NCBI GenBank assembly: GCA_026686845.1
Contig: JAIVEN010000022.1
Coordinates: 28,742,001-28,806,000 of the forward strand
Source of the DNA: Adenanthera pavonina
Lineage: Eukaryota > Streptophyta > Magnoliopsida > Fabales > Fabaceae
Reading direction: 5' to 3'
Length of the DNA: 64,000 bases
How positions within the stretch are numbered: the stretch's first letter is position 1; every line of letters begins with the position of its first letter. The translations under genes were made by a program, and so were the position numbers. Below the pieces are notes generated by a model. That model had not been told where the DNA came from. It saw nothing but the letters and a program-made list of their open reading frames with translations, and did no database searches. Shown piece after piece: positions 44,121 through 56,016 of this stretch.

Positions 44121-45868
44121 ATGGCGGATCGCTTCTTCCCTTTCTGTCCAAATATTCTTCTCCCATTAGTTCTTATCTTTTCCACTTCCCACATAGCAGC
44201 TCAACCACAGAACATTAACACAGGAGCAAACTTTTCATGCCCTGTGGATTCACCTTCCTCCTGTGAAACATACGTCACATACTTTGCTCAGTCACCCAAT
44301 TTTCTGAGCACAACCAACATATCTGATTTATTTGGGATCAGTCCTCTGTCAATAGCAAGGGCCAGTAATATAGTGTTTGAAGATAACTATAAGCTGATTC
44401 CTGGCCAGCTCTTACTTGTACCTGTAACTTGTGGTTGCACAGGAAATCGTTCTTTCGCTAACATCTCCCATGTCATGGAGAATGGCGATAGCTACGACTT
44501 TCTTTCAACCTCTTCGTTCGAAAATCTCACCAACTGGCAAGCAGTGGAAGATTTAACTTCTAGTCTTGACCCAAATCGGTTGCCAATAGGGACCAATGTC
44601 ATTTTCCCTTTGTTCTGCGGTTGCCCTTCCATGATCCAGTTGCAGAACGGGATCAAGTATCTAATCACCTATGTGTGGCAACCCAATGACAATTTGTCCA
44701 ATGTGAGTTCAAAGTTTAATGCTTCTTCAATGGACATAGTAATCCAAAATAACTACCTCGACTTCAACAATTCAGCCTGCCTTCCAGTTTTGATCCCCGT
44801 TAGACGCTTACCTGCACTTTCTCAACCTCACCCTTCATCTCAGAACCACAAAGATTTGCTGTTTTGATTGCTCTTTTAGCCGTTCTACTTCATGTTTACC
44901 GTGTGAGGAAGAAAAGGATGGGTTTGAATGGGAGTATTGTGTGTTCCGAGACAGCAGATAAGCTACTTTATGGGGTTTCTTGCTATGTAAGTAAGCCTAT
45001 CATGTATGAAGTTAGTGAGATCATGGAAGCTACCATGAAGCTCGATGAAAGGTGCAAGATTGGGAAGTCAGTGTACAGAGCCAGAATTGAAGGGCAGGTT
45101 GTAGCAGTGAAAAAAGCGAGGCACCAAAATGCCAAGGAGGAGTTAAGAATGATGCAGAAGATGAATCATACAAATTCGGTGAAATTAATGGGTTTCTCTT
45201 CAGACACTGATGGAAATTACTTCCTGGTTTACGAGCATGCTGAAAATGGATCTCTCGATAATTGGCTCTACCCAAGGTATTCTTCAAGCTCTGTGGCCTT
45301 TCTCACATGGAGTCAGAGGATAAGCATAGCACTAGGTGTTGCCATGGGTCTGCAATACCTGCATGATCACATTCAACCAAGAATAGTCCATAGAAACATC
45401 ACAACAAGTAGTATCCTTCTAGACTCCAAATTCAAGGCCAAGATAGCTAATTTCTCCATGGCTAGAACTTGCACGAACCTTATGATGCTCAAAATAGACG
45501 TTTTTGCATTTGGGGTTGTTCTACTAGAGTTGTTCACGGGGAAGAGAGGCTTGGAAACAAATGAAAACGGGGAGGTGATAATGCTGTGGAAGGAATTTAA
45601 GGGAATATTTGATTTGGAAGAAGAGAGACTCAGAAAATGGATGGATCCTAAGCTTGGAAGCTTTTATCCCATTGATGATGCTCTTAGCCTGGCTTCTCTG
45701 GCCCTGACTTGCATAGTGGGAAAGTCTATGACCAGACCAACCATGGGAGAGGTTGCTCTTAGCCTCTCTCTCCTCACTCAACCATCTTCTGCTGCTGGCA
45801 CCTTCGAGAGATCTTGCACATTAGATGTTGAAGTTGCTTCACTAGACAGTCCCACCTCAGCTCGTTGA
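44121..45868 (+). pseudogene. NFP: NFP/NFR5-type LysM receptor-like pseudokinase, frameshifted
   Basis: Intronless, as is usual for NFR5/NFP. Frame 1 (44121-44867, 248 aa): signal peptide (about 1-27), then the ectodomain with three LysM regions bounded by CGC motifs at residues 104-106 and 166-168 (CPVDSPSSCETYVTY, NISDLFGISPLSIARASNI, LITYVWQPNDN). It stops just before the membrane segment. From about 44850 the protein continues in another frame, shifted as by a net loss of 3n+1 bases: a shortened hydrophobic run (FAVLIALLAVLLHVYRV), basic RKKR, then the kinase to 45868. The kinase is of the inactive NFR5 type: degenerate glycine loop, HRN for HRD, NFS for DFG, no activation loop. NFP/NFR5 perceives lipo-chitooligosaccharides with an active LYK partner. 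Frameshift or assembly error cannot be told apart here; no GT-AG intron at this point restores it in a convincing way. Confidence 0.85.
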
Positions 45869-46178
45869 TGGACAGTTCAGATTGAAGACGAAGTTGCTTT
45901 ATTAGAGAAAATATGGGTAATTTATTTGTTTGGAATATTGTGAAAAGCTTGAACATTTTGATGTGACATAAACGGAATAACTTATCACCTTCAGATCTCA
46001 TGGGTCCCAAATGGAGCAAAAAAATAGTAAAATACATATAATAATCAGCAGCAACATTACAATGTATGCTAACATTTTTCTTAAGGTACATTCAACACAC
46101 TACTATATATATTCTCATCAAATCGAATTGAGAGAATTAATCTTGCTTCAGATTCGAAACCCCCTTCGTGGTGTGAAG
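45869..46178. other. Convergent 3' flanks of the NFP-like gene and pectate lyase
   Basis: About 310 bp between two converging coding ends. It presumably contains both 3' UTRs. Nothing else is recognised. Confidence 0.5.
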
Positions 46179-47652
46179 TCAGCACCTTGAGGTTTTACTG
46201 CATCGTAATGCGCCTGCTGAGATAGTCAACGACCTAACACTTGTAGCATCTGCAACTTTGAACCTCTGTTCAGCGTTATAATTAGGCCTCGGCACTCGTC
46301 CTCCTTTTGTTACAGCGAAGGAAGCTCCATTCTCAAAGACGTCCCTCACCGAATGAAATTCCCATCCTCCCTCATTCCCATTACTACCTTTTCTCCACGT
46401 CACCTGCTCACGTTAATCCATCAAGCTCTAGCATCAGTACTTTAAGAGAATAGAATTAATGGAGTCATGTATCATGTTTCACATTGAATTTCATAAACTA
46501 GTCTACCTCTTTACTCCCCGAGGTTGGTGCTATGAAGAGGTTGGCCTCGCTTTTGAGGCTGGGCTCCATGCTACCACCAATGGCGTACTGCACCCATCCT
46601 TGGTACAGATTGTTGGCTACATGAGCATACCCATGTCGTATCCTGTAACATAAATTTATCAGACTGTTGAGTACAATTACGTGGTTAAATGTATTTTCTA
46701 ATGAAGTTGTTGTTGATTTATATGATATGGGATCACCTGGGCATGCGTTGGTTGCAATTAGGTCCAAAATGGTTGTACACGACGGTGACTTTCATGTTCT
46801 GGTCTCTTACGTAGCCATCATCGTGCCCAAGAAGCATCACCTTGTCCTGATCTCTGAACCAGTTATTCGACACTGTCACCTCAGTGGATCCTCTTGTGAC
46901 GTCCAGGAGGCCATCTGAGCATCTGTAAAGTGTATTGTGATCGATCCAAATCTTCGAAGCCGAAACCAATCTGATTGCGTCTCCATCAACCTGGCCCAGC
47001 GTTATTACCTTCCCTTCACCACCCATCACCATCCCTGGAGCTTGAGGCTTGCAGTGATGGACCCGAAGCCCATGTATGATTATGTTGGTTGCCTATATAA
47101 AAACATGCATTAATTCACATAACAAGCTTTTAATAAGTGTATAAACTCGAAACTCTAAGCTTGTATAAGTCAATGGAAGTGGTAGATGATTACCCTGTAG
47201 ATCATCAAGCATGCATCATGAGCAATGTGAACTTGGACGCCTCTGGCATCAATGGCGGTGAAGCTGCTGATGAGAAGGGGTTTAGCGAGCTTAATGTGCA
47301 TGTCTCTTTGGAACGTGATCCACACTTTGCCTTGAATCACAGATGCTCCGTATCTCAAAGTTCCGGGTTTCGGGTTAATGGGGTCGTCACTTGGATCCGT
47401 AACTTTATAGTGGACAAGACCCTTCCCAATGTTATTTGTCATCTTGCCTGCATAGCCCACAGAGCACGTGGCAAGTTGCGTCCGGTGTCTTCGCCATTCT
47501 GGGTTCATTCTCCAGCACTGATCAATCACATTCATTCTTAACCCACTCATCTTTGTTTGCTTCGCATCACTAAGCCTCGCAGCGAAAATGTTCACCATCA
47601 TTATAATAAAAACAAAGCGCCAAAGGATTGCATGAATGCCCTGAGAAGCCAT
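46179..47652 (-). CDS. Secreted pectate lyase (polysaccharide lyase family 1), 4 exons
   Basis: Exons on the minus strand: 47652-47194, 47092-46737, 46642-46507, 46403-46179, all GT-AG, joining to 391 codons plus stop. A Met five codons upstream (47667) is also in frame. A hydrophobic signal peptide (LWRFVFIIMMVNIFA) is followed by the plant pectate lyase core: IDQCWRMNPEW, KVTDPSDDP, PGTLRYGAS, KIWIDHNTLYRCSDGLLDVT, VTVSNNWF.DQDKVMLLGH, FGPNCNQRMPR, then RHGYAHVANNLY, YAIGGS.EPSL and the C-terminal ITISAGAL-type end. The enzyme cleaves de-esterified homogalacturonan by Ca-dependent beta-elimination in the cell wall. The Arg of RHGY is kept, but the usual C/V before it is Ile, and MGST is RGST; activity is likely but not certain. 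Confidence 0.92.
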
Positions 47653-47667
47653 GATATATGTGTGCAT

Positions 47668-49513
47668 ATGCTTGTCCTTATATGAGTCTCAAGGTATATA
47701 TGGATCTATATATGTATTTACTGAGGAGGGGGATTTGAGAATGATGAAGAACAAGTGGAGGTGAAGGGATTATATAGGAAGGAGTGGTTAGTGCTGTTGT
47801 GTTTAGTTGAGTGTCCAAGGAGCTATGGATAGAAAGAGGGAAGTTTTGCTGTTTTTTGTTACTGCTAAAGTCAGGTAGGGAAAAAACTGAAAATTAGCTA
47901 ATTTTGTATTAACTTGATCTAGTACTGTTATACTTGTATGGACAAAAATTATAATTTTTTCTTGTTCGTTGCCCACATTCACCAACTCCTGCATAAATAG
48001 AATATTGAATTATATTAAAACTTTTTTTGCCAATAAACTGTGTATTTAATTTTCCTTCAGTAACCATTAGTATGAAGAACTTGTTCTAACTGTGTTTTGT
48101 AAATCATAATTGTAGCTATTACAAGATTATTTTTGGCCAAAAGTAGCTGTTACAAGTTAATTACAAAGAACTGCGTTACGATCAGGAGGATTAATATTTT
48201 ATCACATTTTGCTCATGGAGGACAAAGCCCACGACTTCAATTAGCGAAAAGTATTATTGGAGCAGAATAAGTAGAGATGGCAAATTATGGTAAAGGAAAA
48301 GAATATATAGAATTATACACACACACTAAATTAAAAATTTTAGAATTTGAGACCAAATATATAATTTAACGACTTTTTGAACTTTCATAGGATACCCACG
48401 ATTTTCCATATTCTTGTGCATATACACACACGACATTTGGACCCCATATAAAATTAATGATCCAAAATGTTAGAATTATTCCTCCACCATTCCTCGAAAT
48501 TGGACGATTTCAAGTGCTCCAGGGTGGACGAAACATCCGAATTCTTTTTTATTTTTTACATCGGCTAAATAATATGAGAGATTCCATATTCCAGCGCATA
48601 AAAAAATTGCTACGTTTTCTTTTTCTCATATAAAATTGTATTAAAATACTTGGTCTCTTGATTAGGCGTGTAACTTATTAAATCAATTAATTATAAACAT
48701 ATAACTGTAAAAGAAATTCCATTATTTACACTGATTACGTCGTACGAACACGGGGAAAGAAGACACCCGCAATTATACTACATGTTTTTCTCTGTCAAAC
48801 CCCAAAAGAAAGTAAATGGAGTAAACTGTTTTAATTATGATTTATAAAATATTACCTCTGTTTCTTTTTATTTATTATTTAAGATTTTAGCATACGAATT
48901 CAAAAATATTTTCTTTGATTTAAAATATATGTCCCCCATCCCATAATATAAGGAAGCATTTGAGATTTTTTTATCTCATAATATAAGGTAATTTTTAGAA
49001 ATTTGACAATTTTGCCTCTTATTAATATAATACATAGTATTGTAAACTGTATTAGAACAATAAAAAAGAAAGTATTTAATTATGTTTAGCAGGGGTAAAA
49101 TAGGGATGCTTGAGTTTGATTTAAGGAAATTGTTTTCATTTCTTAATTTATATGAAACCCCTAAAGTTATCTTATAGTATGAGACGGATGAAATAAGTCC
49201 TATTTCAAAATTTTTTTAATTCAAAACATAAGTTCCATTTAATCATTTCTAGGACATTAACTATTAAGTGTTTCTTTTTCTATTTTTCCCTTGTCAACAA
49301 TTAAATGTGAGAAAGTTAGTAAATGATACTATAAAAATTGTGTAAAATTTAAATGCAATGCATTAAATAAGAATAATATTAAAAAATAATGTATTATTCT
49401 TTGACAAATTTAATGTGGAATTAACCTCGGAACAGGTTTTCAATACGAGGGAGTATAATTAATGTGTTATAATTTATTTTAAACTTCCTAACATGCCTTT
49501 GAATAAATTAATA
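47668..49513. other. Upstream region of pectate lyase and AT-rich spacer
   Basis: Promoter side of the pectate lyase, then AT-rich DNA. A diverged inverted-repeat element is possible at about 48931-49191: CATCCCATAATATAAG at one end mirrors CTTATAGTATGAGACGGATG at the other. A 22-bp exact match to VHA-H exon 1 lies at 49417-49438. Confidence 0.45.
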
Positions 49514-49773
49514 CTCCCTTCGTCCCATATGATAAAACAATGGGAGGGTTTTACGCATATTAACAAATTTTTATTACATACTTAAACTTATAAAAAAATC
49601 AAAATTTTTAATTTTATCCTTATTAATTCCATTCCTTCTAATAAATATAGCATAAATTACAATACTAATAATACAATAAATGAGAAATAAAAATGATAAA
49701 TCACTACATGTTATTTTATATTATGGAATTAAAAAAAACCCTCATGTTACTTTATAATATGGGATATAGGGAG
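49514..49773. mobile_element. Stowaway-like MITE (260 bp)
   Basis: Terminal inverted repeats CTCCCTTCGTCCCATAT and ATATGGGATATAGGGAG between TA target duplications (49512-49513 and 49774-49775). No coding capacity. TIR and TA duplication fit Tc1/mariner-derived Stowaway elements. Confidence 0.8.
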
Positions 49774-49845
49774 TAAATAAGAAAGCACAATTAATGTCAT
49801 CTTTGACTTTTGAAATGACAGATAAGGGTATAATTAAAAAAAATA

Positions 49846-50110
49846 CTCCCTTTAATCCTTAATATAAAACCCTTTTAACCGAATCATGCAGATTAAGAAT
49901 TGGAATTAAAACTAATTAACTACCTCGATTTCTCCGAAAATCCCAATATTTTTCTAAAACTACCATTATTTAATCTCTCTCTCTTTCTCTTTGGATACAT
50001 TAAATAGAGGTATTTTTTTAGAAATGTATAATAAATACTATCTCGTATATTGTAAAGGGTCTTATATTTAGGACCAGAATAAAAGATCATATATATAGGA
50101 TCGGAGGTAG
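49846..50110 (-). mobile_element. Stowaway-like MITE, family 2, copy 1
   Basis: CTCCCTTTAATCCTTAATATAA at the left mirrors TATATATAGGATCGGAGGTAG at the right, within TA duplications (49844-49845 and 50111-50112). The interior, with GATTTCTCCGAAAA and CTTTGGATACATTAAATAG, is the reverse complement of that in copies 2 and 3. Confidence 0.82.
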
Positions 50111-50112
50111 TA

Positions 50113-52448
50113 GTAATTAATATGGTCTTGAGATTTGAATGTGAAAAATAAATAGAAACAAAAATTTCCTTAAAAAAATGATGAATAAAAATAAATAGAT
50201 GAAGCTTACCAAAGAAAAAAAAGAAACAAAGGGGGTATAGATGAGCCAACCTGCTAAACATAAATCAAGTTATCCAAGCCAAAACCTTTCGAAGTACTAT
50301 GCTGAAAGGTTAATTAAATGCTCTTGGACGCCAATATTAAGGTTCAAATATGTTGTTCCATTTGCCCCTTTTTAATCTGTAACATGTTTTTGATAGCTAA
50401 TAAAATTCCCCCGTCACTAAAAAAAATGTTGTTCCATTTTTTATTAAAAGAAAAGAATATATGTGATTCCCTTAACGAAAAATATTTCATACTATCATGA
50501 TACTATTCTGTTTGATTTGTTTACTTTAACTTTTATGGTTCACATTTACTTTAACCACTATACTAACAACTGCGTTAAAGTATATATCTCACAGATCGAG
50601 TAGTTATTTTCTTTGTAAGCATGCCAAATTTGGTAACTAACTAATTTGAAATGATATGAAAAAAGGTTCACGGAATATTGGGGATCGATATTTAACTTTA
50701 TAGTTCACGTTTTCGAAGGCAATTGGATATTGATATTACCACGGACTGACTGTGATTACTCCATCCTATTAGTAAAAATTATTCTATTAGGGTTTTTTTA
50801 TACAAATTAAAAAAAAGCAATTAAATGATGTAAACCATTGTATTAAGGTTGTATTTTATTAAAATAATCTTAATTTAAATGTTCACTTAGATTATTTATT
50901 TGATATTAATAAAGGATAAAATAGTAAAATAAATAATTAATACTTTATTAAAGTTTTAACGTAACAAATAATATGAAAAATTTCAAAAGTTCTAAAGTGA
51001 CAATTTTTAGGAACTGAAAGTCCATTTTAAAATATTGAATAAAATTTTGGAGAATTAAAATTTTAAAATATGAGTCATGAAAGTTAGTGAGTATTTAATA
51101 TTTTTTTCTAATTTTATCTCCTATTTATGATAGTAAAAAGAGAAGAGTAAAAAAAGTTATAGTGGAAAAAGAATAATCCATTTTTATCATTGTTTAATGA
51201 AGATAATTTTGAAAAATTATAAAAACTCTTGAAAATATAAGGTATTCTATTGATCTCTATATATGAAATAGATAAATATGACTTATAATTTGAATTATAA
51301 TAGTAGCACAAAAGTTTTATACTAATAAAAAAAACTTACAAAATATCATTCATATATAATATGCCATGTTAAAAAAAGGAGACTGGGCCAACTGGTTTGA
51401 CCAATCGAATTAGAAACCGATGTCAGATACGTTATGGTCATATATCACAACTAGCTATGCTCAAAATCAGTAAAAATTTTCTTAATTTAAAATTTAAAAT
51501 ATAATTATAGATAATATTAATTTGTTTAAATTTTAATATTAAATTATAAAACTTATTAATAATATTTTTTTATTTTTTATGTAATATATAAAATTAAAAA
51601 AATTATTAAATTTACCACCCCCAATTTCATTAAAATCATTACATCTTCAACCGCTGAGCAATGTTTTTTAAGTGGGTAATACGTCTTTAAAAAGCCAAAG
51701 TTGAAAGGGACGGCAGGTTACTTTGTTGTCTTTTCAGTCTCGTGACTTTGCTTCAGTTTCAAGAGTAGTGTAACCAATGGCATGGTATGAAGTTTCAAAT
51801 TAACTCATAGCATTCGGATGAGTTATATTTAAAGTTGTCTTCCAGGTTATGGATTTGAAATTGAATCTCAAGTTAAATTAAATTAAATTAAACAAAAACT
51901 AACTAACTCAGATTTAGCATCAGTGATAAATGACCCCATCTCATATACGAGTGGTTATGATTAGGAATTCAATTTCCAACCTTTAAAACAAACCTAATTG
52001 AGAAAGGATATATATATATATATATATTCTTTTGCCTCAACCCTCAACACTCCGGTAAAGAAAAATTAGTTCGAAGTTATAAAAGAGATTGTGATTATAT
52101 CGTACAACATCCAAGTTTTTTTGGGGAACATTGGCCATCCGCAAAACTAGATCGATCCCTAACCCTCCACATGGGTCCGGTTTCCGTGCGTGGCGGACGC
52201 GGCCACACACAGATTACTGTGGCCGTGTAGTTTTTTTTTTTTACAAAATTTAAAAAAAAAAACCCTCCCTCCCCTCACAAAATCCACGCATTTCATGCGT
52301 AGATCTGGCCTTCACGCACGGAATCGCCTTCCCCCTCGACATATGGGATGCTGAGTTTTAAAAAAAATAATAAATAAATAAAGTTGAAGATATATAATAA
52401 CTAGGCGTAAATCTTGTGCTCTATACATTGATGATTTACGTACAAGCC
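50113..52448. other. AT-rich intergenic spacer
   Basis: No gene recognised. A small hairpin lies at about 52199-52226 (arms CGGCCACA and TGTGGCCG). A TA microsatellite lies at about 52011-52026. Part of the right end may belong to the CML41 3' flank. Confidence 0.5.
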
Positions 52449-52450
52449 AA

Positions 52451-52483
<33 letters not shown>

Positions 52484-52615
52484 CTCCATGTATGTACGGG
52501 AATTAACGCAACAGAAACCATGCTTTATTATTAAATAATAATAATAATAATAATAATAATCTCCATGTGTGTACGGGAATTAACTCAACAGCAACCATGC
52601 TTTATTATTAATTAT
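52449..52615. repeat. Tandem duplication of a TAA microsatellite unit, 77 bp period
   Basis: A (TAA)n run plus CTCCATGTrTGTACGGGAAT and CAACCATGCTTTATTATTA-type text occurs twice in direct succession (CTCCATG at 52484 and 52561). The two units differ at only a few bases. It lies just beyond the 3' end of the CML41 gene. Confidence 0.85.
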
Positions 52616-52744
52616 TTGCAAATATATAGAAGTTGTGAAGGTGGGCCATATTGATATGAGGCTTTGAAGCAGCAAAGTTTTCCCAAAACCTGGAGGATGG
52701 TGTCCTGTACTTGTCGTTTATATATGGATTTGGTTTTGCAATAT

Positions 52745-53323
52745 TTATCGGGCCATCATTTGGAGAAACTCATTAAAATCCAGCACTCCGTTGCGATCCA
52801 CGTCAAAGGCCTGGATCATGGCCACGCACTCATCGTACGACTTGTCGTCTCCCAGACGATGCAGCATCCTCTGCAAACCTTTCGGGGTGATACACCCCGA
52901 CCCCTTCTCCCACACGAACATCTCGAACGCCTTCTTCAGATCATCATCATCTTCGTCCTTCTTCATCAGCTTCGTGAAATCTTGGAAGTCCAAAAGGTTG
53001 TCGCCGTCGGAATCATGGTCACGGATGACTCCGTCCGCCTCTTCATGCGACAAGTACTCCCCAATGGACCCAAAATACGACCTGAGTTCAAAGGCCGAGA
53101 TTTTGCCGTCCCCGTCTGCGTCAAAACGACGGAACACCTCTCTCAGTTCGTCCTCCCTGGTCCTGGTGATACTAGTCTTGGCGGTAGAACTAGAAGGTGA
53201 TGAGATGGGAGAAGCGGAGCAGGAGGATGAGGAGCTGGGTTTTGACTTTGAGCGACCAAGACTGAGTCTGAGAGCTGTGTTGGAGAACCACTTGGCGGAC
53301 TTCACAATATTTTGGGATGCCAT
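52745..53323 (-). CDS. CML41: Calmodulin-like EF-hand protein, CML41-like
   Basis: Intronless ORF of 192 residues. The N-terminal 55 residues are Ser/Arg/Lys-rich (KWFSNTALRLSLGRSKSKP), as in CML41, and are likely a targeting extension. Four EF-hands follow: loop 1 at 68-79 (DADGDGKISAFE), loop 2 at 104-115 (DSDGDNLLDFQD form), loop 3 at about 137-148 without Asp ligands (VWEKGSGCITPKG, degenerate), loop 4 at 174-185 (DVDRNGVLDFNE). The degenerate third loop and the phrase EKGSGCITPKGLQ.ML are typical of CML41. In Arabidopsis CML41 acts at plasmodesmata in flagellin-triggered callose closure; the same role here is inference. The gene sits about 3.6 kb from a GATL gene, an adjacency also remembered for Arabidopsis. 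Confidence 0.92.
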   Translation of the reverse strand: MASQNIVKSAKWFSNTALRLSLGRSKSKPSSSSSCSASPISSPSSSTAKTSITRTREDELREVFRRFDADGDGKISAFELRSYFGSIGEYLSHEEADGVIRDHDSDGDNLLDFQDFTKLMKKDEDDDDLKKAFEMFVWEKGSGCITPKGLQRMLHRLGDDKSYDECVAMIQAFDVDRNGVLDFNEFLQMMAR

Positions 53324-55173
53324 GAGAGGACAGTTTGGAAAGGTAAGAAGGTAGGGGGGGTGGGTGTTTATGATTGATTGGATGAACTGTAGTAGAAGTC
53401 CAAGAAGTAGTGTTTTTATGTATGAAAGGGATTGGGAGAGAGACAGAGGAGAAGGAAGAAGAAGAAATTTAATTGAATGTTAAGGAACGGATGAAATTGC
53501 GATGAAATTACAATGAAAAAGGGAGCAGAGAGGAACAGAGACATGTCAATAAAGCATTAGCCAGCATACGTACCTTTTCTGGCGCCAAGAAATTGCATGG
53601 TAGCTTCCTCCAAGGCCGAGGGCCCCACCTTCCAACTACACCGCCTTTCGTGGGATTGGATTGCACCTTCACTTATTCATTCCAACCACAAAACAAAATG
53701 CTACTTGTCGTTTTTTGATTTTTTTTTTCTTCAGAGTATATGCTGTCGTTCAATTTGATGAAACACTAATTTCTCGTATGTTTATTAAGACATTAGCAAA
53801 TAAAACCTTCCCAAATTCACATTCTCCGAAATATCAAAGCATTGTTTATCATTCCTCAGGCTCAGGCTCAGGCTCAATCTACCATCATGGCTATAACTGA
53901 ATATTAGGTGGAGTCCTTTGTATTGTATGGCATGAAATTTGAGGAATAAATATAAATTGTAGTGTTTGTCACATATATACAAAATTTAATTTATATTTCA
54001 TATTGATTGATTGATTGGTGATTATGTAATTTCTTTTTTATATAAAAAACATAGTATTCAAAGCCTGATTAATATAATTAATTCAATTTTTCACACTTTT
54101 CGTTATCAAAATTTTCAAATAAAATATAGTTAATTTATATTTTTATCAATGAGTGGATAGCTTTCATATTCAGCAATCAGCATCATATGATTCAATTTTG
54201 GATAACAAAATTATGAATATTACATTTTAAAAAAAAATAATAATTACAGCTAATTGATTCCAATTCCAATTAAAACCAATCTAGCACCTTCGAGTACAGG
54301 GCTTCGACAATTCTCGGGTTCACAGGTATTCACATTTTCACGTATGGCTTCTTATAACTTTCGTGTGTTATTGTGTAACCTATCAGTCCCAAAATAAATT
54401 GCGCAACAGTAATCTATTCATCAGTTCAGAAATTTTTTACTTATTAATTTACTTCTTAAGAAGTTTTACATGCAATTTCGGACCTACTCAAGTCATGTAA
54501 TCAAATGGCAAAAAATAAAAGTTCTGTAATCAAAATATGATAAATATAAAATTCTCCAATAACAACTTGACATGCAATGCATACATAAATATATTAAACC
54601 ATACTTCTCAAGATTTTTTAGAAAATGTCTTTTGTCACTTTTTTTTTTTGGCCAGAGTCTTTATGACACTAAATTACTTGTGAGTATTGTTCATCTTTAT
54701 ATGTTTTACTAGTATGTTTCACATTCATGGCCACAAAAAAGCAAAAAAAAAAAACATAGTGTTTTTCACATTCACAAACTCCCTGCCTTTTCCTCTTTTC
54801 TTTCTTCCAAATAGAAATAGTGGGTGTCCCAAGAGCATTAAAATTGATGTATATTGGCTAAAAAGTAGACATCTTAACTTGCCAATTAACAATTAACAGA
54901 TGAATTACTTTGAGGCATTCCATCTACCAACAAAGTCTTTAGATCAAGGGGATTTATTTGAACCCATATCTTTGTAACAAAAAAAAGAGTCAAATGGACT
55001 AACATGAGGGGACAATAGAAATTCATTTGTGATGTTGCCCTTTTAGTGACAAGAAAAGGATGTGAAAGAGAAGAAAGTTGACTATGGGTTTGGCGTTGAT
55101 TACAAGTTAGAGTAAGTTGTAACCACTGTGGTTATCAGTCACAGGGCTTGCTTTCAACTCTGATATTTATATA
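53324..55173. other. CML41 upstream region and AT-rich spacer
   Basis: Includes the CML41 5' flank, purine-rich just upstream of the start (about 53440-53480). A short GGCTCA repeat (CAGGCTCAGGCTCAGGCTCA) occurs at about 53858-53877. No gene is recognised. Confidence 0.5.
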
Positions 55174-55437
55174 CTTCTTCCGGTCCTATATATAGGACCT
55201 TTTACCTTGGTCCTGAATATAAAACCCTTTACAATATACGAGGTGATATTTATTATACATTTTCAAAATATGCTCATATTTAATGTATCCAAAGAGAAAA
55301 AAAGAGAGATTAAATAAGGATAGTTTTGGAAAAATATTGAAATTTTTGGAGAAATCGAGGTAGTTAATTAGTTTTAACTTTCCTTCTTAATTTATGTGAT
55401 TCGGTTAAAATAATCTTATATTAAAAATCAGAAGGAG
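55174..55437 (+). mobile_element. Stowaway-like MITE, family 2, copy 2
   Basis: CTTCTTCCGGTCCTATATATAG at the left and ATTAAAAATCAGAAGGAG at the right, within TA duplications (55172-55173 and 55438-55439). The interior shares TTTAATGTATCCAAAGAG and GGAGAAATCGAGGTAGTTAA with copies 1 and 3. Confidence 0.82.
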
Positions 55438-55439
55438 TA

Positions 55440-56016
55440 TCATATTAATATATCGTAGGTAAGGCGGATGTTTCAAAGTAAATATGAGGTTGAATGTCAT
55501 GAATGGACATTGGGTTTTTAATTTTACATTTTTTATTTGGACGTCCAATCGGACGACATTGGTTTAAGACCCACGCAACATACATATATACACTATAGGC
55601 CAATGGGCTAATTTGATCCGTATCGGACGTCTCCACAGTGCAGGTTTTTTTCTCTGGGCTGTGATTTTTCGTCATTTTCCTTCGTAGTCAAACGGTACTA
55701 CCAAAAACAAGAAAAAAAAAACCTACAAACCAATAGTGCTCAGTGCCCATAAGTTATGACCCTATTTCCAGATCACTTAAATTAAATGTTAATACTAAGG
55801 TCACTATATCTATGGATGGCCTAAATATAAATATTCTGCACCCATCTATCTAGTTGTATATTTTTAAAGTTGCAACTCCTTATTAAACATCTTTACACAT
55901 TCCAATTTCACACCGTCCTCGTGGTGCATGGCAATGCATCTAGGATCTCGCACTAACCCACTCCCAATATACCAATTTCAGTGATCCCCTTTACACTACA
56001 CTAGGAATATATTATA
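55440..56016. other. Spacer between two MITE copies
   Basis: About 580 bp of AT-rich non-coding DNA; nothing recognised. Confidence 0.5.

Noticed and set aside
44864..45868. A separate receptor kinase gene distinct from the LysM ORF upstream
   Set aside because: Its first codon is not ATG. It begins inside a hydrophobic segment and continues the NFR5-type protein exactly where the upstream ORF breaks, so it is the second half of one broken gene.
46459..47541. Plus-strand ORFs over the pectate lyase
   Set aside because: Antisense readings of its exons; the spliced minus-strand protein accounts for the sequence.
52664..53354. Plus-strand ORFs of 178 and 187 codons over CML41
   Set aside because: Shadows of the EF-hand gene on the other strand; their translation has no EF-hand or other domain.
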